From contig JAEDNF010000004.1 of assembly GCA_016302655.1 (NCBI GenBank), forward strand, positions 1 through 19,761: a DNA stretch of 19,761 nucleotides, in the 5' to 3' direction. Numbering within the stretch: position 1 is the first letter of the stretch; each line of letters opens with the position of its first letter. Below the pieces are notes generated by a model. It did no database searches. It was given only the letters and a program-made list of their open reading frames with translations, and had not been told where the DNA came from. This document shows, piece by piece, positions 12,953 to 19,761 of the stretch. Made by a program: the position numbers and the translations under genes. The stretch comes from Oscillospiraceae bacterium. GTDB lineage: Bacteria; Bacillota; Clostridia; Oscillospirales; Ruminococcaceae.

Positions 12953-13900
12953 ATGAGGTTAAAGTCTTTATGTAAGGTCGGTGCGGCAGTAATGCTGTGT
13001 GCGGCTATGATACTTCCTGCCGGCTGTAGCTCCGAGCACAAGGATAATACCGCCGAGATAACGGTAGGTTCGGGCGATACGCTTGCAGAGATGACGATAC
13101 AGATAGGCGACGAAACGGGTAAGATACGCTTTAAGCTCTTCCCCGAGGTTGCTCCCAAGGGCGTCGAAAACTTCGTAAAGCTGGCGCAAAGCGGTTATTA
13201 TGACGGCAAGACCATACACAGAGTAGTTAAAGACTTTATGATTCAGGGCGGTTCGCTCAGAGGCAACGGTACAGGCGGAACTACTGCCGACAGGACCGAA
13301 GTCCCCCGTGAAACAAGCGATCGTATGCGTGCTTATTACGGCGCTCTGGGCTATGCTGAGGACAGCGAGGGAATAAACAGCCAGTTCTTCATTGTTAATA
13401 ATAAGAATCCGTTTGATATTGCAAAGACAGAAGAAAACATTGCGGCTGATCTTGAAGAATACAGTGAAAGACTTACCGATGCCGATAAAAAGACCTATAA
13501 CGATTATCTGTCAAAACTGAGAGCTGCTCCCGAAGAAGTCAGAGCAAAGTATCTCTCAAACGGCGGTGCGTTCAGCATTGACGGTAATTATACGATATTC
13601 GGACAGGCTATCGAAGGCTTTGATGTTATCGACAAGATAAGCGCAGTTGAGGTATCTGCCGGAAATGCAATTGACGACGCACAGGGCATTGAGTCAAAGC
13701 CTGTTGTATCGGTCATTATCAAGAAAATAGAGATTGCAGTCATTCCGACAATTACGGAGACTCAGGCTACGACAACAACGAGAAAAACAATTCGCCCATC
13801 TGCAACAACGCCTGCGGCTGAATCGGAAGGACAGCCTGAATCCGTTGATACTTCCGCTTCGGAAGAAGTAAGCGATGAAGCTCCGTCAAAGAGCGAATAA
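12953..13900 (+). CDS. Cyclophilin-type peptidyl-prolyl isomerase lipoprotein
   Basis: This 315-residue protein has a signal peptide with lipobox LPAGC (Cys25), so it is anchored outside. Its cyclophilin domain (about 45-265) has VAPKGVENFVKLAQSGYYDG and the full active-site segment HRVVKDFMIQGG (89-100; Arg90, Phe95, Gln98), then NSQFFIVNN. A helical insert of about 50 residues (TEENIAADLEEYSERL and onward) sits between SQFFIVNNKNPFD and YTIFGQAIEGFDVIDKI. A Thr/Ser/Glu-rich tail of about 45 residues ends the protein. It likely aids folding of exported proteins. Start: ATG 12953 with AAAGGA nine bases upstream; GTG 12935 overlaps it. It is 30 bases after its paralog and probably co-transcribed. 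Confidence 0.93.
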   Translation: MRLKSLCKVGAAVMLCAAMILPAGCSSEHKDNTAEITVGSGDTLAEMTIQIGDETGKIRFKLFPEVAPKGVENFVKLAQSGYYDGKTIHRVVKDFMIQGGSLRGNGTGGTTADRTEVPRETSDRMRAYYGALGYAEDSEGINSQFFIVNNKNPFDIAKTEENIAADLEEYSERLTDADKKTYNDYLSKLRAAPEEVRAKYLSNGGAFSIDGNYTIFGQAIEGFDVIDKISAVEVSAGNAIDDAQGIESKPVVSVIIKKIEIAVIPTITETQATTTTRKTIRPSATTPAAESEGQPESVDTSASEEVSDEAPSKSE

Positions 13901-13958
13901 AATTTGAATAATCACCATAAGACGCTTTTATGTGATTTATATTACAGAGATATCAAAA

Positions 13959-13988
13959 CCGCCGGGCAGGCAAAATACTGCCCGGCGG
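13959..13988 (-). terminator. Strong GC hairpin, terminator-like on the minus strand
   Basis: An 11-base perfect stem CCGCCGGGCAG with CTGCCCGGCGG closes an eight-base loop. On the plus strand it is followed by AACTTGCG, not a T-run, so it is a poor terminator for the cyclophilin gene. On the minus strand it is followed by TTTTG, which fits a terminator. It might end an unannotated minus-strand RNA, or act as a 3' stabilising hairpin of the cyclophilin mRNA. Confidence 0.6.
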
Positions 13989-14012
13989 AACTTGCGAAAT
14001 GGGAGTAATTCA

Positions 14013-14045
14013 GCTGAAGCAGTAACGGAGAATTGCTGTTTCAGC
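14013..14045. repeat. Long imperfect hairpin in the gap before murA
   Basis: GCTGAAGCAGTAA (14013-14025) pairs over 13 positions, two of them wobble, with TTGCTGTTTCAGC (14033-14045) around a seven-base loop. It lies 24 bases from the GC hairpin at 13959-13988. The gap 13901-14347 has no gene I can support. Confidence 0.55.
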
Positions 14046-14199
14046 CGTATTGAAAGATTGGCTGTCTATTTCGATAAAAAACGGTGAAGTGCATCGTTTA
14101 CTATATGTATAAAAAACGGGCGTTAAAGAAATGATATATAGTGTATTATGACGAAAAAAACTGCATTGTAAAAAAATACTTTTATTTTGACCGCAGATA

Positions 14200-14208
14200 T
14201 GATATAAT
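14200..14208 (+). promoter_or_regulatory. Candidate extended -10 promoter for murA
   Basis: TGA followed by a perfect TATAAT (14203-14208) forms an extended -10. No good -35 exists at 17 bases. Two weaker candidates closer to murA are TTTACA with TATAAT (14278-14308, 19-base spacer) and TTTACG with TATACA (14290-14317, 16-base spacer). Confidence 0.45.
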
Positions 14209-14347
14209 AAATCTAATCGGGTCATAGTTTATGTAAATTTATTATCAATTTGCATTCCGACTCATTGAATTTTGATTTTTACAGCCGATTTTACGGCATT
14301 TATATAATCAGTATACATTATTACAATCGAATTGAGGAAGTGTGACT

Positions 14348-15640
14348 TTGGAAAAGTTTATAATAAAAGGCGGTACGCCGCTTAAAGGCGAAGTCCGCAT
14401 CAGCGGTGCAAAGAATGCGGCGGTAGCGATAATACCTGCGGCAATTCTTGCGGCTGATAAATGCATACTTGATAATGTTCCTTCGATAAGCGATGTTGAG
14501 GTCGCTCTTGAGATACTGTCGAGTATGGGAGCAGAGATAAAAATGCTCGGCAAGTCGAAGATAGAAGTAGATACATCAAGAATATGCGACGGTGCCGTAC
14601 CTTATGAGCTTGCACGCTCAACAAGAGGAAGCAGTTATTTCTTAGGAGCGTTGCTCGGAAGATTCAAAAAAGCGAGCGTTCCGCTGCCTGGCGGATGCGA
14701 TTTGGGAAGCAGACCTATAGACCAGCATATCAAGTGCTTTGAGGCGCTCGGTGCAAAGGCAGATATCAAGCACGGAATAGTAGATTTGTCGGCGGACAGG
14801 CTTATAGGAACTCAGATTTATTTTGACAAGGTAACAGTCGGCGGTACAATAAACGCACTTCTTGCCTGCGCTCAGGCAGAGGGGCTGACAATCATCGAAA
14901 ATGCGGCAAAAGAGCCTCATATTGTTGACCTTGCAAACTTCCTTAACTCAATGGGCGCAGATATTATGGGTGCCGGCACAGATGTCATTAAGATAAAGGG
15001 CGTTTCAAAGCTTCACGGAACGGAGTATTCTGTGATACCCGACCAGATAGAAGCAGGTACATTTATGGTAGCTGCCGCAGCAACCTGCGGAGATATCACG
15101 CTTACCAATGTTATACCTAAGCACCTTGAGCCTATTACCGCAAAGCTCAAAAAGATAGGCGTAATTGTTGAAATAGAGGACGATACCGATAATGTAAGAG
15201 TTATCGGACGGGATCATTATGACGGTACCGACATAAAGACATCTCCTCATCCCGGATTCCCTACCGATATGCAGCCTCAGATGACAACTCTCCTTGCTAT
15301 GGCAAGCGGCACAAGTATGGTAACGGAGAGCATTTTCGATACCCGTTTCAAATATGTTGACGAGCTGAGAAGAATGGGCGCAGATATAACGGTAGACAGC
15401 AGAGTAGCTGTTGTAAGAGGAGTAGATCATCTTATGGGCGCTCCCGTCAAGGCGTGCGACCTAAGAGCAGGTGCGGCGCTTATCATAGCCGGACTTGCGG
15501 CTCAGGGCGTTACCGAGATAGAGGATATTCACCATATCGAGCGTGGATACGAAGATATGGAGATAAAGCTTAGGGAGCTCGGCGCTGATATTGTAAAGCG
15601 TTTTTATCCGGATGATGACAAGATGAGAAAGGCTCTCTGA
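14348..15640 (+). CDS. murA: UDP-N-acetylglucosamine 1-carboxyvinyltransferase MurA
   Basis: MurA transfers enolpyruvate from PEP to UDP-GlcNAc, the first committed step of peptidoglycan synthesis, in the cytoplasm. The 430-residue protein has EKFIIKGGTPLKGEVRISGAKN split over residues 2-23 with the Lys-Asn pair, LPGGCDLGSRPIDQH with the catalytic, fosfomycin-reactive Cys at about 117, FPTDMQPQ and the C-terminal ERGYEDMEIKLRELGA. Length is normal. TTG 14348 is chosen as start because GAGGAAG (14334-14340) is seven bases upstream and the family begins at this point; GTG 14342 is too close. It opens a co-directional run murA-WalJ-EpsG-trmB. Confidence 0.97.
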   Translation: MEKFIIKGGTPLKGEVRISGAKNAAVAIIPAAILAADKCILDNVPSISDVEVALEILSSMGAEIKMLGKSKIEVDTSRICDGAVPYELARSTRGSSYFLGALLGRFKKASVPLPGGCDLGSRPIDQHIKCFEALGAKADIKHGIVDLSADRLIGTQIYFDKVTVGGTINALLACAQAEGLTIIENAAKEPHIVDLANFLNSMGADIMGAGTDVIKIKGVSKLHGTEYSVIPDQIEAGTFMVAAAATCGDITLTNVIPKHLEPITAKLKKIGVIVEIEDDTDNVRVIGRDHYDGTDIKTSPHPGFPTDMQPQMTTLLAMASGTSMVTESIFDTRFKYVDELRRMGADITVDSRVAVVRGVDHLMGAPVKACDLRAGAALIIAGLAAQGVTEIEDIHHIERGYEDMEIKLRELGADIVKRFYPDDDKMRKAL

Positions 15641-16431
15641 TGGCAAGAGTTGTACCTGTCTGCAGTTCAAGCAAAGGAAACAGCGTTTTTGTCGGAGATT
15701 CGTCATCTGGAGTTCTTATTGATGCAGGCTGCAGCTTTAAGGCGCTTAAAGACGGACTAAAGCTGTGCGGAATACCTTTTGAAGCGGTAAGAGCAGTGCT
15801 TATAACCCACGAGCATATCGATCACACTAAAGCACTCAGCCAGCTTACAAAGCATACAGACCTTCCGATATATGCGTCGGACGGAACTGCAAAAAGACTT
15901 ATATGCGACGGACTTGTTCAGCCCGATACCGAAATACACGGTCTGTCGGAGCTGAAAAATATTTCGGTCGATATGGATATATCGTTTTTCCATACACCGC
16001 ACGACGCTGCCGAAAGCGTTGGATACAAGTTATGTTTCGGTGAGCACAGAGTAGCGTGCTGTACCGATCTCGGATATGTAACGGATGAAGTCAGAACCAA
16101 TCTGCTTGGATGTGATACGGTTTATATTGAAGCCAATTACGATCCGAAGCTGCTTAATATAAATCCGAAATATCCGGTTTATTTAAAAAAGAGAATTTCG
16201 GGAGACTACGGTCACCTGTCAAATATAAATTCTGCCGAGTTCTGCGCTCAGCTTGTTGACAGCGGAGCAAGGCGGCTGATACTCGGGCATCTCAGCCAGG
16301 AAAACAATACGCCCCGTATGGCGTATGATACCGTTGAAAAAAAGCTTAAGAGCTTTGGTATGACCTGCGGTATCGATTATACTATTGATGTTGCGCCTGT
16401 TACGACAGACGGAAAATACATAATAATTTAG
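15640..16431 (+). CDS. Metallo-beta-lactamase-fold hydrolase, WalJ/YycJ family
   Basis: This 263-residue protein has the zinc motif THEHIDH (56-62; His57, His59, Asp61, His62), an early SSSKGNS loop, LIDAGCSFK, and later the FHTPHDA and CCTDLGYV blocks and ILGHLSQENNTP. The SSSKGNS and LGHLSQENN motifs are typical of WalJ/YycJ, thought to be a DNA exonuclease acting in repair and cell-wall related regulation. Its ATG shares one base with the murA stop (TGATG), so translation is coupled. There are no walK/walR genes here; linkage to murA is what the window shows. The exact substrate is uncertain. Confidence 0.92.
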   Translation: MARVVPVCSSSKGNSVFVGDSSSGVLIDAGCSFKALKDGLKLCGIPFEAVRAVLITHEHIDHTKALSQLTKHTDLPIYASDGTAKRLICDGLVQPDTEIHGLSELKNISVDMDISFFHTPHDAAESVGYKLCFGEHRVACCTDLGYVTDEVRTNLLGCDTVYIEANYDPKLLNINPKYPVYLKKRISGDYGHLSNINSAEFCAQLVDSGARRLILGHLSQENNTPRMAYDTVEKKLKSFGMTCGIDYTIDVAPVTTDGKYIII

Positions 16432-16436
16432 TAGAT

Positions 16437-16506
16437 ATGCACTGCATTCTCTGCGTGAAGAACAAGCGGTCAACAACCGTTGCTTATGCAGTATGCGGTG
16501 TTTTTT
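16437..16506 (+). terminator. Branched terminator or attenuator between WalJ and EpsG genes
   Basis: ACTGCAT (16441-16447) pairs with ATGCAGT (16486-16492), extended by outer GC pairs. It encloses an inner imperfect hairpin (AAGC/GCTT with GGT/ACC) and is followed by GGTG and six T (16501-16506). I see no good promoter between it and the EpsG-like gene, so it may attenuate rather than fully end transcription. Confidence 0.65.
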
Positions 16507-16524
16507 ATTAAGGAAGGAAGTTAT

Positions 16525-18462
16525 ATGACGGTATATATTATTCTTATGGCGCTGGTGCTGATTCTGGCATATCCGCTTGTTGAACGCAAACCGAGCTTCG
16601 GCAAGAAGCTGTGCTATGTCATTGTTACATTCGGTGCAATGTATCTTATCAGCGTGCTGAGGTACGGTCTCGGAAACGACTATTATTCGTATATCTATAT
16701 TTTCAGAAATATCAAAGAAGCGTCGTGGATCGATATGTTCAATATGGGTTACGAGCCCGGTTTTACTGTTTTAACGAAGCTGATTTCTGTATTTACGGAT
16801 AATGTAAATGTGCTTTATGCCATTTATGCTCTGCTGATACTTGTACCGACTGCGTATGCTATATTCAGGCACAGCGAGAAAATATGGATGTCAACAATGA
16901 TGTTTATATGTCTGACCTTCTTCTATTGCTCGCTCAGCTTTATCCGTCAGTCTATCGCTTTTGCTATTATTCTGTGCGCATACAGATATATGAAAGAGCG
17001 TAATCATTTTATGGTTCTGCTGTTTATATTCTTTGCCTGCCTGTTCCACAGTACAGTAATAGTAATGATACCGATTTATCTTATTGCAGCTTTTATACGC
17101 CCTACAAAGATAACGGTACCGCTGTACGGAATACTGACCGCATTTGTTTATTTCTTCTCGTGGGATATACTGAATATTGCTGTCAAGATATTGCCGCAAT
17201 ACAAGAACTATCTTAATCTCAATTTTATAACACAGGGCTATAAACCCGTGTATCTGATACTTCCTGCAATTATTATGGCGCTTGCGCTTATAGCACATTT
17301 TACAGGATACGGAAAGGCTAACCCGAAGGCTTCTTCTATCTTCACAAATTTTGCGATATTCAATTTCATAATATGGCTCATCGCTACAAAGCACTTTGTT
17401 ATCGAGCGTTTTTCTATGTATCTGTATATTGTAATGATAATGTTCATACCTTCGATAGCAAATTATTATATGAACTGTGCGAAGGTTTATTTTGCACGAA
17501 AGAAAAATCCCGAAGCTGTTGTCGAGTTTGACAAGACGGTCGATGTGGTGCTGAGAGAAAAGAAAGCAGGAAAAGTACCTGCCTCAAATAACAAAGCTGC
17601 AATTGACAATAATGCAGATGAGCTTGACGAAGATACAAAGCGTATTCTCCGTGAGATAATGGCTGAAAAATCGCAGGACGGTGAGGACAGCGACTCTGTT
17701 ACGACAGAAGAAATCAACACAGAGCCTGAGCCGCAGGAGAAAGTTGCAGATAAGTATGCTCCCGATGAGAGATACTTCCCCCAGAACAGAGTGTTCAGAC
17801 AGTATAAGAATAAGGTGCTGTCGGTAATCACAAATCCTGTGACTGTGACTGCGGTATTTATGGCGGCAGTTGTATTATCAAATCAGTGGTATAACTATTT
17901 CGGACTTACAGTATCAAAAAAAGGCTTCCACGGCGTTGTGCCGTACAGGAGCATAGTACCGCAGTACAACGAGCTTGTGCTGTCAACCGAACCGGATGCC
18001 CAGAAGAACAAACTGCTTGTAAAAGAAGCCAATTTCTTAAGTTATATATATCGTCTTAAAGAGAATGAGAACTACACCGTGTTTATGACGGCAAAGGCGG
18101 ATACGATAAGCGGACTTAACGATGGAGCTCGTACTGCGCTTGCCCGGCTGGGACTTGTAAAGCTCGCAGAAGAGGATAATAAAAAATCAAGATATATAGC
18201 TGTTATTGAGGGCGGAAAAGTCACTTATGAGGAGGTATCCGACAAGAATTTTGAATACAGCACAAACTGGAACAACCGCAGTGTGACAATAAAGAGCGTC
18301 GGAGCAGGAAAGACCTCTTCAATAACGATTGGCGGCAGTACTGAAAATTATTCGGTTGACGAGAACGGACTTAATATTGCTGTTTTCGATAATACTTCCG
18401 GAAAGCTTATTGATATGGTAAGGTTCAAGACATATTATGTAATGCTTTCGGCTACAAGATAA
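16525..18462 (+). CDS. EpsG-like polysaccharide membrane protein fused to a C-terminal ILEI-like domain
   Basis: This 645-residue protein has three parts. Residues 1 to about 320 are a multi-helix EpsG-type membrane protein, with RYGLGNDYYSYIYIF (the family signature region), GYEPGFTVLTKL and SFIRQSIAFAI. EpsG proteins are thought to polymerise exopolysaccharide. Residues about 325-435 form an acidic cytoplasmic linker (DELDEDTKRILREIMAEK). After another membrane helix (439-456), residues about 515-645 lie outside and resemble the ILEI/FAM3-type domain: YTVFMTAKADTISGLND, RYIAVIEGGKVTYEEVS, and GLNIAVFDNTSGKLIDM followed by RFKTY. The domain call is by pattern memory. Start: ATG 16525 with AAGGAAGG close upstream; ATG 16480 lies inside the terminator. 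It is 12 bases ahead of trmB. Confidence 0.83.
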   Translation: MTVYIILMALVLILAYPLVERKPSFGKKLCYVIVTFGAMYLISVLRYGLGNDYYSYIYIFRNIKEASWIDMFNMGYEPGFTVLTKLISVFTDNVNVLYAIYALLILVPTAYAIFRHSEKIWMSTMMFICLTFFYCSLSFIRQSIAFAIILCAYRYMKERNHFMVLLFIFFACLFHSTVIVMIPIYLIAAFIRPTKITVPLYGILTAFVYFFSWDILNIAVKILPQYKNYLNLNFITQGYKPVYLILPAIIMALALIAHFTGYGKANPKASSIFTNFAIFNFIIWLIATKHFVIERFSMYLYIVMIMFIPSIANYYMNCAKVYFARKKNPEAVVEFDKTVDVVLREKKAGKVPASNNKAAIDNNADELDEDTKRILREIMAEKSQDGEDSDSVTTEEINTEPEPQEKVADKYAPDERYFPQNRVFRQYKNKVLSVITNPVTVTAVFMAAVVLSNQWYNYFGLTVSKKGFHGVVPYRSIVPQYNELVLSTEPDAQKNKLLVKEANFLSYIYRLKENENYTVFMTAKADTISGLNDGARTALARLGLVKLAEEDNKKSRYIAVIEGGKVTYEEVSDKNFEYSTNWNNRSVTIKSVGAGKTSSITIGGSTENYSVDENGLNIAVFDNTSGKLIDMVRFKTYYVMLSATR

Positions 18463-18474
18463 GGCGAAATAACT

Positions 18475-19152
18475 ATGAGAATGAGAAGAAAAAAATACCT
18501 CGACGAGCGTCTTGCCGCTTGTGCAGAGGTAAACTTAGGCTGGCTTGCGGATTATGCGGCAGAGCAGCGAGGAGAAAAGCAGGAGCGTACGCTTAATGTC
18601 AGAGAGATATTCGGAAATGATAATCCCGTTTATCTTGAGGTAGGCTGCGGCAAGGGCGGATTTGCGGTAGAGGCGGCTAAAAGAAACCCCGATATCAATT
18701 TTATTGCCGTGGAAATGGCGAGAAATGTCATCGTCAGCGCAATGGAGCTTGCGATAAAAGAACAGCTCCCGAACCTGAAATTCCTTATGGGAAAGGCAGA
18801 ATACCTTGAAAAATTCTTCCCGGAAAATTCTGTACGGAGAATATATCTTAATTTCAGCTGTCCTTATCCTAAGGAATCATACAGAAAGCACAGACTGACG
18901 CACCCGGTATTTCTTGAAATATATAAGCACATACTTGTACCGGGCGGTGAAATACATCAGAAGACGGACAATATGAAGCTGTTTGAGTTTTCAATCGAGA
19001 ATCTGTCACAGTGCGGATTCACTCTAAAAAATATCAGCCTTGATTTGCATAACAGCGCATTTGAGGGGAATATTGTAACGGAGTATGAGAAAAGGTTTTC
19101 CGACGCAGGATTACCTATTTATCGGCTCGAGGCGGTAAATTCGTCAAAATAG
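18475..19152 (+). CDS. trmB: tRNA (guanine-N7-)-methyltransferase TrmB, variant motif
   Basis: TrmB methylates G46 of tRNA with S-adenosylmethionine. This 225-residue protein has the binding motif LEVGCGKGGF (54-63), FIAVEM (76-81), a helix with IYLNFSCPYPKESYRKHRLTH (split over 123-143), and C-terminal PGGEIHQKTDN and TEYEKRF. The usual motif is LNFSDPWPK; here the Asp is Cys129 and the Trp is Tyr131. In E. coli the Asp is thought to be catalytic, so activity is likely altered or supported by another residue, or this is a clostridial variant. Start: ATG 18475, with only a weak AAGG upstream, 12 bases after the EpsG stop; coupling seems likely. Confidence 0.92.
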   Translation: MRMRRKKYLDERLAACAEVNLGWLADYAAEQRGEKQERTLNVREIFGNDNPVYLEVGCGKGGFAVEAAKRNPDINFIAVEMARNVIVSAMELAIKEQLPNLKFLMGKAEYLEKFFPENSVRRIYLNFSCPYPKESYRKHRLTHPVFLEIYKHILVPGGEIHQKTDNMKLFEFSIENLSQCGFTLKNISLDLHNSAFEGNIVTEYEKRFSDAGLPIYRLEAVNSSK

Positions 19153-19154
19153 GC

Positions 19155-19183
19155 TTTACTTTTTTCTAAAAAAGGTATATACT
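19155..19183 (+). promoter_or_regulatory. Promoter of the small anchored protein gene
   Basis: TTTACT (19155-19160) and TATACT (19178-19183) are 17 bases apart, immediately after the trmB stop. The leader is about 36 bases. Confidence 0.7.
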
Positions 19184-19226
19184 GATATAAGAATAGTTCG
19201 TGGCTTTGCCGGAAAGGATGTTTGTT

Positions 19227-19661
19227 ATGAAAAAAGCGTTAATATTTTTGACAGCGGCAGCTGCAATCGGTACGGGATACATTCTGGCTAAAAAATATAT
19301 CGAGAAAAACCCCGAGACTGTAGCGGCAGTAAAAGCAAATTGCAGCGAAAAGCTCCATAAGGCTTCTGTATACTGCACAGGTGCGGTTCAGACCGGAAGC
19401 GAAAAGCTCACCAAGAGCGTAAATAATATTGTTGCGGCAGGCAAGGAGAAAACCTCCGAGATAATTAAGAAAGCGGCAACAACAGGTACGGCTTTTAAGA
19501 ATGAGATCAATAATTTAAAGGATATGGTAGTATCCATAAACAGCGGTGTTGATGTTGATATATCCGATGACGACAGCAACAAAACGGAATTTGAATTTGA
19601 AGAAGATACCGACACACAGGAGATAACAGAGCTGCCCGAAGAAGGCTCTGAGGCTCTGTAA
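19227..19661 (+). CDS. Small membrane-anchored helical protein with acidic tail (YtxH-like)
   Basis: This 144-residue protein begins with a membrane helix (KKALIFLTAAAAIGTGYIL, 2-20) and a basic edge (AKKYIEKNPE). Amphipathic helical repeats rich in Lys, Ala, Ser and Glu follow (about 30-110), and it ends with a strongly acidic tail (DISDDDSNKTEFEFEEDTD). The layout resembles YtxH-type small envelope proteins of Firmicutes, often linked to stress, but I do not recognise a specific family. Start: ATG 19227 with GGAAAGGATG upstream; GTG 19200 is in frame but lacks a site. It is followed by a strong terminator. Confidence 0.78.
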   Translation: MKKALIFLTAAAAIGTGYILAKKYIEKNPETVAAVKANCSEKLHKASVYCTGAVQTGSEKLTKSVNNIVAAGKEKTSEIIKKAATTGTAFKNEINNLKDMVVSINSGVDVDISDDDSNKTEFEFEEDTDTQEITELPEEGSEAL

Positions 19662-19680
19662 ACCGAATAAGCAAAAATAA

Positions 19681-19717
19681 GTGCCGCAGTCAATGACTGC
19701 GGCACATTTGTTTTTTA
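19681..19717. terminator. Strong terminator, likely bidirectional
   Basis: GTGCCGCAGT pairs with ACTGCGGCAC around CAATG, and ATTTGTTTTTT follows on the plus strand. On the minus strand TTATTTTTGC follows. It fits convergent transcripts. Confidence 0.92.
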
Positions 19718-19761
19718 TGAAGCGATATCTTTTTTGGTATATCTGATATAGGCTGTAATGA
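19715..19761 (-). CDS. Possible C-terminal end of a convergent gene (partial)
   Basis: The minus strand at the window edge has an open frame ending ITAYIRYTKKDIAS and a TAA stop at 19715-19717, just beyond a bidirectional terminator. The composition (aromatic, then basic) looks like a real protein tail, and the terminator supports a convergent gene. Only 14 whole codons are visible, so the product cannot be named. Confidence 0.35.
   Translation of the reverse strand, partial: ITAYIRYTKKDIAS

Noticed and set aside
14187..14208. TTGACC with TATAAT as a murA promoter
   Set aside because: The spacer is only 10 bases; the extended -10 alone is the better explanation.
14010..14225. 71-codon minus-strand frame in the gap before murA
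   Set aside because: It has no ribosome site and a low-quality sequence; the hairpins here are better read as RNA structure.
1..19761. CRISPR arrays, transposases, phage genes, toxin-antitoxin pairs or defence operons
   Set aside because: I saw no regular direct repeats, no integrase or transposase motifs and no defence-type gene pairs in any frame.

Overview
The window looks like chromosomal DNA of a low-to-mid GC anaerobic Firmicute, most likely a clostridium of the Ruminococcaceae/Oscillospiraceae (Ruminococcus or [Eubacterium] siraeum type). The grounds are A-rich Shine-Dalgarno sites, frequent TTG and GTG starts, sigma-A promoters with 17-base spacers, and housekeeping proteins of clostridial style. 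This placement is inference from style and gene content; no rRNA or other phylogenetic marker was aligned. I see no phage, transposon, CRISPR or integrase signature.

Layout. 1-400: tRNA-Tyr and tRNA-Thr on the minus strand, with a terminator and two near-identical strong promoters. 403-1535: a divergent promoter pair between a degenerate homocitrate/isopropylmalate synthase-like protein (minus) and a two-gene SufC-SufB/D operon (plus), a minimal Fe-S cluster scaffold. 3270-4722: dCMP deaminase and a membrane-anchored metallophosphoesterase that appears to use a CTG start. 4818-5670: a stand-alone N-terminal half of PTS Enzyme I (minus). 5816-7155: a TPM-like membrane protein with a His/Ser/Gly-rich head, a zinc ribbon and an Asn/Gly/Tyr-rich tail. 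7201-7435: a 47-residue Cys-rich protein with its own promoter. 7572-8755: a sigma factor and a translationally coupled membrane partner. 8807-9682: an AraC/GyrI-like regulator. 9724-10823: azlC-azlD. 10881-11896: nadA. 11941-13900: two cyclophilin lipoproteins. 14200-19152: murA, a WalJ-type metallo-hydrolase, an EpsG-like protein with a C-terminal ILEI-like domain, and trmB, all co-directional. 19155-19717: a small anchored coiled protein and a terminator, then probably the tail of a convergent gene.

The genes are mostly small independent housekeeping units. The clearest functional groups are envelope and cell-wall genes (murA, WalJ, EpsG-ILEI, the two lipoprotein cyclophilins), cofactor genes (the SufC-SufB pair, nadA) and a regulatory pair (sigma factor plus membrane protein).

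A recurrent feature is that several proteins keep their fold but lack catalytic residues: the DRE-TIM homolog, the first cyclophilin, the Enzyme I half without its PEP domain, and TrmB with Asp replaced by Cys. I found no clear defence or mobile system. The best leads are these altered enzymes, the EpsG-ILEI fusion, the structured gap before murA, and the CTG start.
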